Assembly (NCBI RefSeq): GCF_025147325.1
Contig: NZ_CP102262.1
Coordinates: 992,001-1,056,000 of the forward strand
Origin: Bacteroides stercoris ATCC 43183
Lineage (GTDB): Bacteria > Bacteroidota > Bacteroidia > Bacteroidales > Bacteroidaceae
Direction of reading: 5' to 3'
Length of the DNA stretch: 64,000 bases
Both the position numbers and the translations under genes were made by a program. Position 1 is the first letter of the stretch. The number at the start of each line of letters is the position of its first letter. Positions 42,079-51,256 of this stretch are shown here, piece after piece. The notes beneath the pieces are model-generated. The model had not been told where the DNA came from. It searched no databases and was given only the letters and a program-made list of their open reading frames with translations.

Positions 42079-43455
42079 ATGAGAAAGCTTTTATCGGCGC
42101 TGATATTGTCGTTTTCAATATGGAGCGTTTTTTCATGCCGGCAGGAAAATAATGTAACCGTTAAGCAGTATCCCATGTTCTGGACATGGCTGGATTATCG
42201 TCCCGGCATGAATTTCGATTCGGTATGCCAGGTGATGAACGACATCGGCATGGATGGAATAATGCTGAATGCACCCACCCCCGACGACTATCGCATTGCC
42301 ATTCCCATAGCCCGTAAACACGGCATTGAAGTATACGCATGGTTGTGGACCATGAATCTGGAGCACGACCGCGATAAGATTTTGGCAGAACATCCCGACT
42401 GGTTCAGCGTAAACCGCAACGGAAAGAGCCTCGCAGATACTACGGCATATGTGGATTATTATAAATTCCTCTGTCCCGCACTGCCTGAGGTGCGCGAATT
42501 CATCAGGGAGAAAATTAAGTCGTATTGCGAAGTCGAGGGATTGAACGGAATTGCCATCGACTACAACCGTTTGGTGGATGTAGTGCTTCCTACCACGTTA
42601 TGGCCGCATTACGGTATTGTGCAAGACCGGGAATATGCCGCATGGGATTACGGTTATCATCCCGCCATGCTCGAAAAGTTCAAGAGCAGGTATGGCTATG
42701 ACCCGCGTGAGCAGCAGGACCCTTCGACAGACATAAAGTGGCGGCAGTTCCGTTGCGACCAGATAACGGAAGTTGCGAATATGATTGCCGGAGTGGTGCA
42801 TTCGTATGGCAAGACAATGGCGGCATCTCCGTTTCCTACGCCGAAGATGGCTTCACGCATGGTGCGGCAGGACTGGGGTAAATGGAACCTGGATATCGTT
42901 TTTCCGATGGTTTACCATACTTTCTATACGGAAGATGTCAGTTTTATTTCCGATTGTACCGTTGAGAATGTGCGCGACAAGAATGATAAAACCGTATTGT
43001 ATTGCGGCATGACTGCTACCGATGGTCCGGAAATGTTCGAATGTATGGATGCCGCGCTGAATAGCGGTGCTCAGGGCATTGCCGTATTTACGGTGGCAGG
43101 CTTGCGCTCGTCCGAGGTAAAGAACCGGTTCAAAACTTATACCGACAGTGTACGGGCGGTGCGCGCGGCTAATGGCGGTATCATTGAAGCGGTGCATCCT
43201 CACGTGGCGGATACCAATCCTTTTACTCATAAAGGCATCATGGCGTCGGTGGAAAAGCGTATGCGACGGATTGTGGCCGAAGCATCCGGTAAAGAGGAGT
43301 TACCCCCGTTGGCTTTGGGTGAGTATAAGCAAACGGAATCTTACGATGCCACCCGTTGCTATCGGGTGGCGGATGAGAACAGCAGGACGGTCTTTAAGGT
43401 TACTTTCTACTTCTACGGTGATGTACTTTCGGGTTGGGACGTAGTGGCGGAATAG
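42079..43455 (+). CDS. GHL10-like putative glycoside hydrolase, lipoprotein
   Basis: 458 residues, lipobox VFSC with Cys20. The body reads as a TIM barrel: QYPMFWTWLDYRPG, IGMDGIMLNAPTPDDY, HGIEVYAWLWTMN, LNGIAIDYNRLVDVVLP (likely catalytic Asp region), KWNLDIVFPMVYHTFY and SGAQGIAVFTVAGL. This pattern fits the hypothetical glycoside hydrolase GHL10/DUF family seen in many Bacteroidetes. Substrate unknown. It is a lone gene between the 22-bp repeat block and prfB, with no SusCD nearby. Confidence 0.68.
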   Translation: MRKLLSALILSFSIWSVFSCRQENNVTVKQYPMFWTWLDYRPGMNFDSVCQVMNDIGMDGIMLNAPTPDDYRIAIPIARKHGIEVYAWLWTMNLEHDRDKILAEHPDWFSVNRNGKSLADTTAYVDYYKFLCPALPEVREFIREKIKSYCEVEGLNGIAIDYNRLVDVVLPTTLWPHYGIVQDREYAAWDYGYHPAMLEKFKSRYGYDPREQQDPSTDIKWRQFRCDQITEVANMIAGVVHSYGKTMAASPFPTPKMASRMVRQDWGKWNLDIVFPMVYHTFYTEDVSFISDCTVENVRDKNDKTVLYCGMTATDGPEMFECMDAALNSGAQGIAVFTVAGLRSSEVKNRFKTYTDSVRAVRAANGGIIEAVHPHVADTNPFTHKGIMASVEKRMRRIVAEASGKEELPPLALGEYKQTESYDATRCYRVADENSRTVFKVTFYFYGDVLSGWDVVAE

Positions 43456-43518
43456 CCCGCCCTCTTTCTTATTCCGTTGATTGCAGCGGATTTATGCGAT
43501 TTTTTCAGACTTTTGCAC

Positions 43519-43526
43519 TATCTTTG
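43519..43526 (+). promoter_or_regulatory. -7 box upstream of prfB
   Basis: TATCTTTG is an exact TAnnTTTG match 33 bases before the prfB ATG. No TTTG sits at the preferred upstream distance. Confidence 0.6.
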
Positions 43527-43558
43527 CGGTTTGAAAAGATAGAATTTGAAGAAAGTAT

Positions 43559-44677
43559 ATGATTACCATTGAACAACTGAAAGATATCAAGGAACGTACC
43601 GAAGCGTTGAACCGCTATCTGGACATCGAAGGAAAAAAAATACAAGTGGAAGAGGAGCAATTGCGCACGCAGGCTCCGGGGTTCTGGGATGACCAGAAAG
43701 CCGCCGAAGCTCAGATGAAGAAAGTGAAAGGCTTGCAGCAATGGATTTCCGGCTACAATGAAGTCAAGGTTCTGGCGGATGAGTTGCAGCTTGCATTCGA
43801 TTTCTACAAGGATGAACTGGTAACGGAAGAGGAAGTGGATGAGGCCTATGCAAAGGCATCCGCTGCCGTAGAGGCCCTTGAACTCAAGAATATGCTTCGT
43901 GAGGAAGCCGACCAGATGGATTGTGTACTGAAAATAAATTCGGGAGCCGGCGGCACGGAGAGTCAGGACTGGGCGAGCATGCTGATGCGTATGTATCTGC
44001 GATATGCCGAAACACACGGATATAAGGCAACTATTTCCAACTTGCAGGAAGGCGACGAGGCCGGAATCAAGACCTGTACCATTGAAATATCGGGCGATTA
44101 TGCCTACGGCTATCTGAAAGGCGAGAACGGTGTCCACCGTTTGGTGCGCGTATCTCCCTATAATGCTCAGGGCAAGCGTATGACTTCTTTCGCATCCGTT
44201 TTCGTCACTCCGCTGGTGGACGATACGATTGAGGTGAACATCGAACAGGCGCGCATCTCGTGGGATACTTTCCGTTCCAGCGGTGCGGGCGGACAGAACG
44301 TAAATAAGGTGGAGTCCGGCGTGCGTTTGCGCTATCAGTTCAAAGACCCTTACACTGGCGAGGAAGAGGAAATCCTGATTGAGAATACCGAAACGCGCGA
44401 CCAGCCCAAGAACCGGGAGAATGCAATGCGTCAGTTGCGTTCCATTCTGTACGACAAGGAACTTCAACATCGTATGGCGGAACAGGCAAAGGTGGAAGCC
44501 GGCAAGAAGAAGATTGAGTGGGGGTCGCAAATCCGCAGTTACGTATTCGACGACCGCCGCGTGAAAGACCACCGTACCAATTTCCAGACTTCGGATGTAA
44601 ACGGGGTAATGGACGGTAAGATAGATGGTTTCGTCAAGGCCTACCTGATGGAATTTGCAGGCGGAGATAACATTTAG
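43559..44677 (+). CDS. prfB: Peptide chain release factor 2
   Basis: Releases peptides at UGA and UAA stops. 372 residues with the hydrolytic G244-G245-Q246 motif (SGAGGQNVNKVESG). The stop-reading tripeptide normally SPF is S199-P200-Y201 (VSPYNAQGKR). The reading frame is continuous: where many bacteria have the autoregulatory CUU-UGA-C frameshift site, this gene reads CGC TAT CTG GAC (43613-43624), so no programmed frameshift is needed. A GC-richer hairpin follows at 44701-44772. Confidence 0.96.
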   Translation: MITIEQLKDIKERTEALNRYLDIEGKKIQVEEEQLRTQAPGFWDDQKAAEAQMKKVKGLQQWISGYNEVKVLADELQLAFDFYKDELVTEEEVDEAYAKASAAVEALELKNMLREEADQMDCVLKINSGAGGTESQDWASMLMRMYLRYAETHGYKATISNLQEGDEAGIKTCTIEISGDYAYGYLKGENGVHRLVRVSPYNAQGKRMTSFASVFVTPLVDDTIEVNIEQARISWDTFRSSGAGGQNVNKVESGVRLRYQFKDPYTGEEEEILIENTETRDQPKNRENAMRQLRSILYDKELQHRMAEQAKVEAGKKKIEWGSQIRSYVFDDRRVKDHRTNFQTSDVNGVMDGKIDGFVKAYLMEFAGGDNI

Positions 44678-44700
44678 TCCTTTCTGTTTTCCTTTCTATA

Positions 44701-44772
44701 GGCACAGGATTGCACGGATTTCGCAGATTTGCTTTATTCTTTTTCGGTGAACTCCGTGTAATCCCGTGTCTG
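44701..44772 (+). terminator. Stem-loop of CACGGATT-type repeat after prfB
   Basis: GGCACAGGATTGCACGGA (44701-44718) pairs with TCCGTGTAATCCCGTGTC (44753-44770) through a roughly 17-bp stem with G-U pairs and a 34-base loop. The 5' arm has an 11-bp periodic CA(C)GGATT pattern often seen between Bacteroides genes. It probably ends the prfB transcript. Confidence 0.55.
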
Positions 44773-44902
44773 ATAAAGAAACAAATAACAAACGTTTTTT
44801 TGTTTTGACACATTCCTTTCTTTTTTCTTTTATAAATGCTTGCAAACTTCCCGAATTTCCTTTTACTTTGTTTATCGTTGAACTTTAAACTATAGAAACA
44901 CC

Positions 44903-45037
44903 ATGGGAAAGAGTAAAAAGAAAGTAATGCACAGCCGGAAAGAAGAACAACAAGCCAGGAGAGTATTGCTGATTATCGGAGTTGCCGCTTTGGTATTGGT
45001 GGTTGCCATGCTGGTGGGCTATTCCTTCTTAGGCTGA
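44903..45037 (+). CDS. Small single-pass membrane protein, 44 residues
   Basis: ATG at 44903 reads MGKSKKKVMHSRKEEQQARR, then a hydrophobic segment (VLLIIGVAALVLVVAML, about residues 21-37) and ends VGYSFLG, stop at 45035-45037. A very basic N-terminus with one C-terminal helix implies a tail-anchored inner-membrane protein with the charged part in the cytoplasm. The stop lies 14 bp before the CYTH gene, so the two are probably one transcript. Function unknown. Evidence for translation is the clean frame, strong topology and tight spacing. Confidence 0.65.
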   Translation: MGKSKKKVMHSRKEEQQARRVLLIIGVAALVLVVAMLVGYSFLG

Positions 45038-45051
45038 TTCAGAAGATAAAT

Positions 45052-45522
45052 ATGCCGCAAGAGATAGAACGGAAATTTCTCGTAAAAGGAGAATACAAGT
45101 CGCAAGCATACTCGCAGAACCGTATCATTCAGGGATATATCAGCAGTGCGCGCGGACGGACGGTGCGGGTACGCATACGTGGCGGGCAGGGGTATCTCAC
45201 CATTAAGGGAGCATCCGATGCATCCGGTATCAGCCGTTACGAATGGGAAAAAGAAATTCCTCTGAATGAAGCCGAGGAGCTGATGAAACTGTGTGAGCCG
45301 GGTGTTATTGATAAAACCCGTTACCTGATACGCAGCGGAAACCATGTTTTTGAGGTAGATGAGTTCTACGGTGAGAATGAGGGACTGGTAGTTGCCGAAG
45401 TGGAGCTTGCCTCGGAGAACGAGCCTTTTGAGAAACCGGACTTTATCGGGCAGGAAGTGACGGGAGATATCCGTTATTACAATTCGCAACTGATGAAACA
45501 TCCGTTCAAGGAATGGAAGTAA
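45052..45522 (+). CDS. CYTH-domain protein (probable inorganic triphosphatase)
   Basis: 156 residues. It begins with the signature EIERKFLV (ExExK), followed by VRVRIRGGQGYLTIKG (paired basic residues of the tunnel), EWEKEIPL and FEVDEFYGENEGLVVAEVEL. CYTH tunnel enzymes hydrolyse tripolyphosphate or thiamine triphosphate, and some are class IV adenylate cyclases; the short single-domain form favours triphosphatase. The following DUF4010 gene begins 33 bp later. Confidence 0.88.
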   Translation: MPQEIERKFLVKGEYKSQAYSQNRIIQGYISSARGRTVRVRIRGGQGYLTIKGASDASGISRYEWEKEIPLNEAEELMKLCEPGVIDKTRYLIRSGNHVFEVDEFYGENEGLVVAEVELASENEPFEKPDFIGQEVTGDIRYYNSQLMKHPFKEWK

Positions 45523-45554
45523 ACTAATTACGCCCCGTAATTGTTGATTCGTAT

Positions 45555-46850
45555 ATGGAGAAACTGTACCAATACCTGCCGGAAGAACTCGTCACTTTTA
45601 TCCTGGTGACGGTGTTTTCTTTGCTTATAGGTCTTTCCTTGAGGCGTATCAGTCTGAAGCGCGAAGGAGAGACGACCTTGTTCGGTACGGACCGTACTTT
45701 CACCTTTATCGGCATTCTGGGCTATCTCCTCTATATTCTCGACCCGACGGACTATCGCCTGTTTATGGGTGGCGGGGCTGTCCTGGGGTTGCTGCTTGCC
45801 TTGAATTATTACGTCAAGCAGGCTCAGTTTCATGTGTTCGGGGTCACTACCATTATCATTGCGCTCATTACGTATTGCATTGCACCTATCGTTGCTACGC
45901 AGCCCTCCTGGTTCTATGTAATGGTAATTGTGACCGTATTGCTCTTTACCGAGCTGAAACATACGTTTACCGAACTGGCACAGCGGATGAAGAACGACGA
46001 AATGATTACGCTTGCCAAGTTCCTTGCCATCAGCGGTATCATCCTCCCGATGCTGCCCGACGACAATCTGATACCGGGCATCAACCTCACGCCTTACAGT
46101 ATATGGCTGGCTACGGTGGTGGTTTCGGGCATCTCCTATCTTTCTTATCTGCTGAAAAGATATGTATTCCGTGAGTCCGGTATTTTGGTATCCGGCATTG
46201 TAGGCGGGTTGTACAGCAGCACTGCCACCATATCCGTACTGGCGCGCAAAAGTCGGAAAGTATCCGCCCAGGAAGCACCCGAATATGTGGCGGCGATGCT
46301 GTTGGCGGTCAGCATGATGTTCTTGCGGTTTCTTATCCTGATAGGAATATTCAGTGTAGGGGCTTTGACAGCCATTTATCCGTATTTGCTGATAATGTCT
46401 GCCGTTGCTGCTGGGACGGCGTGGTTCCTGCATTCCCGGTGGAAGCGTCCTGCTATGTCGGAAACGGTCGATGAAGACGAGGACGGCAGCAATCCGCTGG
46501 AGTTCAAGGTAGCGCTTATTTTTGCCGTGCTTTTTGTGGTATTTACAATCGCTACCCATTATACGTTGATATACGCCGGCGAGGGCGGGTTGACTCTGCT
46601 CTCCTTTGTTTCCGGCTTCAGCGACATCACTCCGTTCATCTTGAATCTTCTGCAGGGTACGGGCAATGTGCCTGTTTCATTGATAACGGCTTGCAGCATG
46701 CAGGCGATAGTAAGCAACATTGCCGTAAATATGTGTTATGCATTGTTCTTCTCCGGCAAGAAGAGTCCGTTGCGTTCGTGGGTGTTGAGAGGCTTCGGTT
46801 GTGTCATTGCCGCCAATGTGCTCCTGCTGCTGTTTTTCTACTTTCTGTAA
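45555..46850 (+). CDS. MgtC/SapB-like DUF4010 integral membrane protein
   Basis: 431 residues, about 12 hydrophobic segments. The N-terminus (FILVTVFSLLIGLSLRRISLKREG, here in part LLIGLSLRR) and RTFTFIGILGYLL match the MgtC/SapB region, and the C-terminal half matches DUF4010 (SGIVGGLYSSTATISVLAR, SGFSDITPFILNLLQG). Role unknown; MgtC proteins help in low magnesium. Its last ~180 bp are repeated in a decayed form at 63167-63260, beyond PUL 2, showing that this gene once adjoined the region now at 63.3 kb. Confidence 0.85.
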   Translation: MEKLYQYLPEELVTFILVTVFSLLIGLSLRRISLKREGETTLFGTDRTFTFIGILGYLLYILDPTDYRLFMGGGAVLGLLLALNYYVKQAQFHVFGVTTIIIALITYCIAPIVATQPSWFYVMVIVTVLLFTELKHTFTELAQRMKNDEMITLAKFLAISGIILPMLPDDNLIPGINLTPYSIWLATVVVSGISYLSYLLKRYVFRESGILVSGIVGGLYSSTATISVLARKSRKVSAQEAPEYVAAMLLAVSMMFLRFLILIGIFSVGALTAIYPYLLIMSAVAAGTAWFLHSRWKRPAMSETVDEDEDGSNPLEFKVALIFAVLFVVFTIATHYTLIYAGEGGLTLLSFVSGFSDITPFILNLLQGTGNVPVSLITACSMQAIVSNIAVNMCYALFFSGKKSPLRSWVLRGFGCVIAANVLLLLFFYFL

Positions 46851-47150
46851 ATCAATGTGCTTCTGCAAAAGTGAAAGAATGTACGCTTACATTTTTCTAA
46901 ATGCTTTGTTGTAAGTTATCCGTTTGTTTTTCCAAAAAGAAACTATACTATAGTTTTATGAGAATATAATATACCTTTTTTGTTTTGTATATTATTGATT
47001 ATCATAATATTAAATAAAACATGTAAGGAGGTATGTGTTCTTTTCTTTGGGAGACTTTTTTTCTACTAAATACACTTCTTTAAAACATGTTTTAGAGCAT
47101 GTGTACACTTATTTGAGAATATAGTAAACGCTTTCTACTTGTCTGTCGTA

Positions 47151-47158
47151 TACTTTTG
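47151..47158 (+). promoter_or_regulatory. -7 box of the PUL 2 operon
   Basis: TACTTTTG, an exact -7 match, 30 bases before the GH130 ATG. The 46851-47188 gap has no gene. It also holds ACATG-N8-CATGT (47086-47103 region), a possible regulator site. Confidence 0.55.
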
Positions 47159-47188
47159 CTCACAAATTAATAATTAATCAGAAATACT

Positions 47189-48232
47189 ATGGATATAGCA
47201 AAAAGATGTGAGCAGAACCCTTTGCTTGCGCCCAAAAATTTGAAAGCAGGCATAGATGGAATGGAAATAACATGTTTGTTAAACCCTGGAGTTTTCAGGT
47301 ATCAAGACAAAATATGGCTACTTTTGCGCATTGCAGAACGACCTATACAAAAAGAAGGTATTATTAGTTTTCCTATATATAATAAAGAAGGTAAAATAGA
47401 GGTTGTTTCTTTTTCAAAGGATAGTCCTGATTTGAATGCGTCAGATCCTCGGGTAATCAGTTATAAGGGTAAGGATTATTTAACAACAATGTCATATCTA
47501 AGATTGGTTTCGAGCACTGATGGCATTCACTTCAAGGATGAACCAGAGTTTCCACCAATTTTTGGAAAAGGTGAATTAGAGACATTTGGTATTGAAGATT
47601 GTCGTGTTGCTACAACAGAAGATGGTTTTTACCTTACTTTTACGGAGGTATCACCTGTGGCAGTAGGGGTGGGATTAATTCATACTAAAGATTGGAAGAA
47701 CTATGTGAGATATGGAATGATATTTCCGCCACATAATAAGGATTGTGCTCTGTTTGAACAAAAAATAGGTGGTCGATACTTTGCTTTTCATCGCCCAAGC
47801 AGTCCAGAGCTTGGTGGTAATTATATTTGGTTGGCAGAATCTCCTGATCGTCTGCATTGGGGAAACCACAAATGTGTGGCAGTAACTCGTGAAGGAATGT
47901 GGGATTGTGCTCGTATAGGTGCTGGTGCGGCTCCTATCAAGACTGATAGAGGTTGGTTGGAAATTTATCATGGAGCCGATTTCAATCACCGTTATTGTTT
48001 AGGAGCTTTGCTCCTTGATTTAGAAGATCCTTCAAAAGTAATTGCAAGAAGTGAAGATCCTATCATGGAACCTATTGCTCCTTATGAACAGACTGGTTTT
48101 TTTGGAAATGTTGTTTTTACAAATGGACATTATGTAGATGGTGATAGAATAACAATGTATTACGGAGCAAGTGACGAAGTTATTTGTAAGGCGGAGTTCT
48201 CTATTAAAGAAATCTTGAATACGCTAAAATAG
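47189..48232 (+). CDS. GH130 beta-mannoside phosphorylase or hydrolase, PUL 2
   Basis: 347 residues with no signal peptide, so cytoplasmic. A five-bladed propeller pattern is seen with the family marks NPLLAPKN, NPGVFRYQDKIWLLLRIAE, and the catalytic Asp137 in FGIEDCRVA; further CALFEQKIGGRYFAFHRPS and IYHGAD match GH130. Members phosphorolyse or hydrolyse beta-1,2- or beta-1,4-mannosides, including mannosyl-GlcNAc of N-glycans. Phosphate-binding residues cannot be judged reliably, so phosphorylase against hydrolase is open. As the first gene of the operon, beside an MFS importer, it would process the end product inside the cell. Confidence 0.88.
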   Translation: MDIAKRCEQNPLLAPKNLKAGIDGMEITCLLNPGVFRYQDKIWLLLRIAERPIQKEGIISFPIYNKEGKIEVVSFSKDSPDLNASDPRVISYKGKDYLTTMSYLRLVSSTDGIHFKDEPEFPPIFGKGELETFGIEDCRVATTEDGFYLTFTEVSPVAVGVGLIHTKDWKNYVRYGMIFPPHNKDCALFEQKIGGRYFAFHRPSSPELGGNYIWLAESPDRLHWGNHKCVAVTREGMWDCARIGAGAAPIKTDRGWLEIYHGADFNHRYCLGALLLDLEDPSKVIARSEDPIMEPIAPYEQTGFFGNVVFTNGHYVDGDRITMYYGASDEVICKAEFSIKEILNTLK

Positions 48233-48242
48233 AATGATATAG

Positions 48243-49508
48243 ATGATGGATAAATTGAGGAAAGAATATTTATTCTTTAAGCAACAAGAACCTAACATGA
48301 AAATATTGCTGTTAACCAATATGCTTTATGCATTGGTGTTACCGGTAGTTGAAATTTTTGTGGGAGCTTATATAATGAGAAATACTAGTGATCCGGTTAT
48401 GGTTGCCTTTTATCAGTTAGCTATGTATGCGGGTATTGTTGCTACTTCTTTTGTGAATGGTTTTTTACTGAAGAAATACAATGTAAAAATTCTCTATTCG
48501 GCAGGAATATTGGTAAGTGGTATTGCAATGTTCGGAATGATGACTATTAAGTCGCTTGGATTTATCGAACTTGGTTTGGCGGGCTTTTTAATGGGGGCGG
48601 CTTCAGGCTTTTTTTGGACGAACCGTTATTTATTGGCTCTTTATAATACTAATGATGATAATCGTAACTATTTTTTTGGATTGGAGTCTTTCTTTTTCTC
48701 TATTACCTCTATTGGCGTACCTTTGGCTATCGGTGCATTTATTAGTCAGATAGGTGGAAAAGAAATTTTGGGTTTTATGTTTAATATCAGTGATTCCTAC
48801 CGTATGGTAACGATGGGAGTAGTGGTTATTACTATTATTGCTTGTTTAGTGCTATGGCGAGGGAATTTTAATAATCCGAAAGAAACCAACTTTCTTTATT
48901 TCCGATTTAATATCCTTTGGAAAAAGATGCTTTGGTTGGCTGCTTTGAAAGGTATGGTTCAGGGGTTCTTGGTAACGGCTCCGGCTATATTGGTCCTTAA
49001 GTTAGTAGGTGATGAAGGGGCTTTAGGTTTGATACAAGGTATCAGTGGGGCGCTGACAGCAATTTTGGTTTATATATTAGGACGCATAGCTCATCCGAAA
49101 GACCGTTTGAAGATATTTGTAGGTGGGTTAATACTCTTTTTTATTGGCACCCTGTGGAATGGCATTCTTTTTTCGGTTGTAGGAGTTATTATTTTTGTTC
49201 TTTGTAAGGTGGTTTTTCAGCCTTTGTTTGATTTAGCTTATTTCCCTATTATGATGAGAACCATTGATGTTGTTGCAAAGATTGAGCATAGAAATGAATA
49301 TGCATATATCTTGAGCCATGAATTCGGACTGTTTTTGGGAAGGGCGTTTGGATTACTGTTATTTATATTTCTTTCATATAGCATTTCACAGGATTTTGCT
49401 CTGAAGTATGCATTGATTATTGTTGCAGGATTGCAGTTAATAGCATACCCTTTAGCTAAAAATATTATTAACCAAACTAATATTATCGAACATGAAAATG
49501 ATAAGTAA
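48243..49508 (+). CDS. MFS-type sugar transporter, PUL 2
   Basis: 421 residues, 12 predicted membrane helices (e.g. LTNMLYALVLPVVEIFVGAY, GLAGFLMGAASGFFWT, ALIIVAGLQLIAYPLA). It lies 10 bp after GH130 and overlaps the next gene start by 11-17 bases, so it is tightly coupled. In PULs such carriers move the mono- or disaccharide from periplasm to cytoplasm; here the cargo should be the GH130 substrate. Confidence 0.85.
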   Translation: MMDKLRKEYLFFKQQEPNMKILLLTNMLYALVLPVVEIFVGAYIMRNTSDPVMVAFYQLAMYAGIVATSFVNGFLLKKYNVKILYSAGILVSGIAMFGMMTIKSLGFIELGLAGFLMGAASGFFWTNRYLLALYNTNDDNRNYFFGLESFFFSITSIGVPLAIGAFISQIGGKEILGFMFNISDSYRMVTMGVVVITIIACLVLWRGNFNNPKETNFLYFRFNILWKKMLWLAALKGMVQGFLVTAPAILVLKLVGDEGALGLIQGISGALTAILVYILGRIAHPKDRLKIFVGGLILFFIGTLWNGILFSVVGVIIFVLCKVVFQPLFDLAYFPIMMRTIDVVAKIEHRNEYAYILSHEFGLFLGRAFGLLLFIFLSYSISQDFALKYALIIVAGLQLIAYPLAKNIINQTNIIEHENDK

Positions 49509-51225
49509 AAGTTTTTATACCTTTATTATTGTTGGCCTATTGGTCTCTTGCTCTAGTGGAAAAGATAACTTCGGAGAGAAGATTGTGCAGGTTTCTATTA
49601 ATAGAGTAGACTCTATGCCTGATATTCCGGAAACTTATAAGATGTTAGATTGGCGACAGAAAGCAAAAGATTATGACCGCTTCATTTTCGATTGGAACAA
49701 TAAGAGTGAAGTCGGTCCATTGATTTGGTTGGATGATGCCCGTCGGAATATTGATCAGACTACTTTTGGTTTATATACAGCTATTAAAGATATCCGACAG
49801 GGGAAAGATGCAAATAATGGAGAGTTTCATGAAAGTTTGAATTCATTGGCTGCTATTTTAGGTGCCGGTTTGGTAGGCATTGATAAAACCAATCAGGATG
49901 GATACAATTATGTAAAGATGGTTCAAAACTACTTCAATTCGGATAATGGATGGAATATAATGATGAACAACACGAATCCGGCAGTCGCTAACTTGGGTGG
50001 TGGCTATGGACGTGACTGGTGGTATGATGTACTTCCTAACGCTTTGTATTATGCTGTATGTGACGTATTTCCAAATGTAGATGGAGCTGAGAGGATACAA
50101 AGAAGCATTGCTGAACAGTTTGTAAAAGCAGATTCTGTATTAAATGGAAATTATGACTATTCATACTTTGATTATAAAAATTTAAAAGGCTATGTTAATC
50201 ATATTCCCATGCAGCAGGATGCAGCAGGTGGACATGCCTATGTGCTTTTATGTGCTTATCATAAATTTGGTGATCCACGCTATTTGGAACATTGTAAGAG
50301 TGCCTTGGAAGCACTAATTTCTCAGAAAGAAAGCCGTTTTTATGAAGCTCTTTTGCCTTTAGGTGTATATGTTGCAGCTTATTTAAATGCTACAGAAGGG
50401 ACAAATTATAATGTATCTAAACTCTTTGATTGGGTGTTTGATGGCTGTCAAAGTTCTTCTGGACGTACTGGCTGGGGAATTATAGTAGGAAAGTGGGGAG
50501 ATTATGATGTAAGTGGATTACAAGGGAGTATAACAGATGGTGGTGGATATGCGTTCCTTATGAATAGTATCAAACCGGCATGGCCTTTCATTCCATTAGT
50601 TAAGTACCAACCCGAATATGCAAAAGCTATCGGTAAGTGGATGCTAAACAACTCAAGTGCATGCCGTCTGTTTTATCCGGGTGATATTGATGAAAAGCAT
50701 CAATGGGCTCCGGAACTGAAAAATATTACAAATAACAATGTGTCGTATGAAGGCCTGAGAAAGGCGGATGATTATGGTAAGGAATCTTTGAAAGGGGTTA
50801 GTCCGGTTGCGATTGGCGATGGTCCTAAATGGATAGAAGGTAACCCTGCTGAAAGTATGTTTAGCGTATATAGCTCTTCTCCGGTTGGTATTTTGGGAGC
50901 AATTATAACAAAAACCGATGTAGAAGGTATTCTTCAGTTGGATTGTAATGCTACTGATTTTTATGTGGATAAGCCTTATCCGGTTTACCTTTATTATAAT
51001 CCCTATAAAGAGGCTAAAACTATTACTTATCGGGCATCACAAGAATGTGACCTGTTTGATATTGTTGCAAAAAAGTATGTTGCTAGAAATGTGAATGAAA
51101 GTGGCTTGATTGAGATTCCGGCTAATGATGCAAGAGTTATCGTAGAACTTCCTCAAGGTACGGTATTGGAGCTACAAGATGGTAAGATTATTGCCAATAA
51201 AGAGAATATAATTGCATATAAATAA
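49492..51225 (+). CDS. Unrecognised lipoprotein, possible (alpha/alpha) barrel glycan-active enzyme, PUL 2
   Basis: 577 residues, ATG at 49492 (or 49498), inside the end of the MFS gene. Lipobox LVSC gives Cys20. The body (about 50-420) is helical with conserved-looking aromatic and acidic clusters: GGGYGRDWWYDVLPNALYY, IPMQQDAAGGHAYVLLC, RFYEALLPLGVYVAAYL and SITDGGGYAFLMN. The last ~110 residues are beta-rich (YPVYLYYNPYKEAKTITY). This is the layout of helical-toroid glycosidases and polysaccharide lyases, but I recognise no family motif. Probably on the cell surface, possibly the missing depolymerase. Confidence 0.6.
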   Translation: MKMISKSFYTFIIVGLLVSCSSGKDNFGEKIVQVSINRVDSMPDIPETYKMLDWRQKAKDYDRFIFDWNNKSEVGPLIWLDDARRNIDQTTFGLYTAIKDIRQGKDANNGEFHESLNSLAAILGAGLVGIDKTNQDGYNYVKMVQNYFNSDNGWNIMMNNTNPAVANLGGGYGRDWWYDVLPNALYYAVCDVFPNVDGAERIQRSIAEQFVKADSVLNGNYDYSYFDYKNLKGYVNHIPMQQDAAGGHAYVLLCAYHKFGDPRYLEHCKSALEALISQKESRFYEALLPLGVYVAAYLNATEGTNYNVSKLFDWVFDGCQSSSGRTGWGIIVGKWGDYDVSGLQGSITDGGGYAFLMNSIKPAWPFIPLVKYQPEYAKAIGKWMLNNSSACRLFYPGDIDEKHQWAPELKNITNNNVSYEGLRKADDYGKESLKGVSPVAIGDGPKWIEGNPAESMFSVYSSSPVGILGAIITKTDVEGILQLDCNATDFYVDKPYPVYLYYNPYKEAKTITYRASQECDLFDIVAKKYVARNVNESGLIEIPANDARVIVELPQGTVLELQDGKIIANKENIIAYK

Positions 51226-51256
51226 AACCTATTGTAAAACTAATAATTGAAGTATT

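Noticed and set aside
45528..46559. 343-codon minus-strand frame inside the DUF4010 gene
   Set aside because: Charged low-complexity translation opposite a clear membrane protein with family motifs; a shadow.
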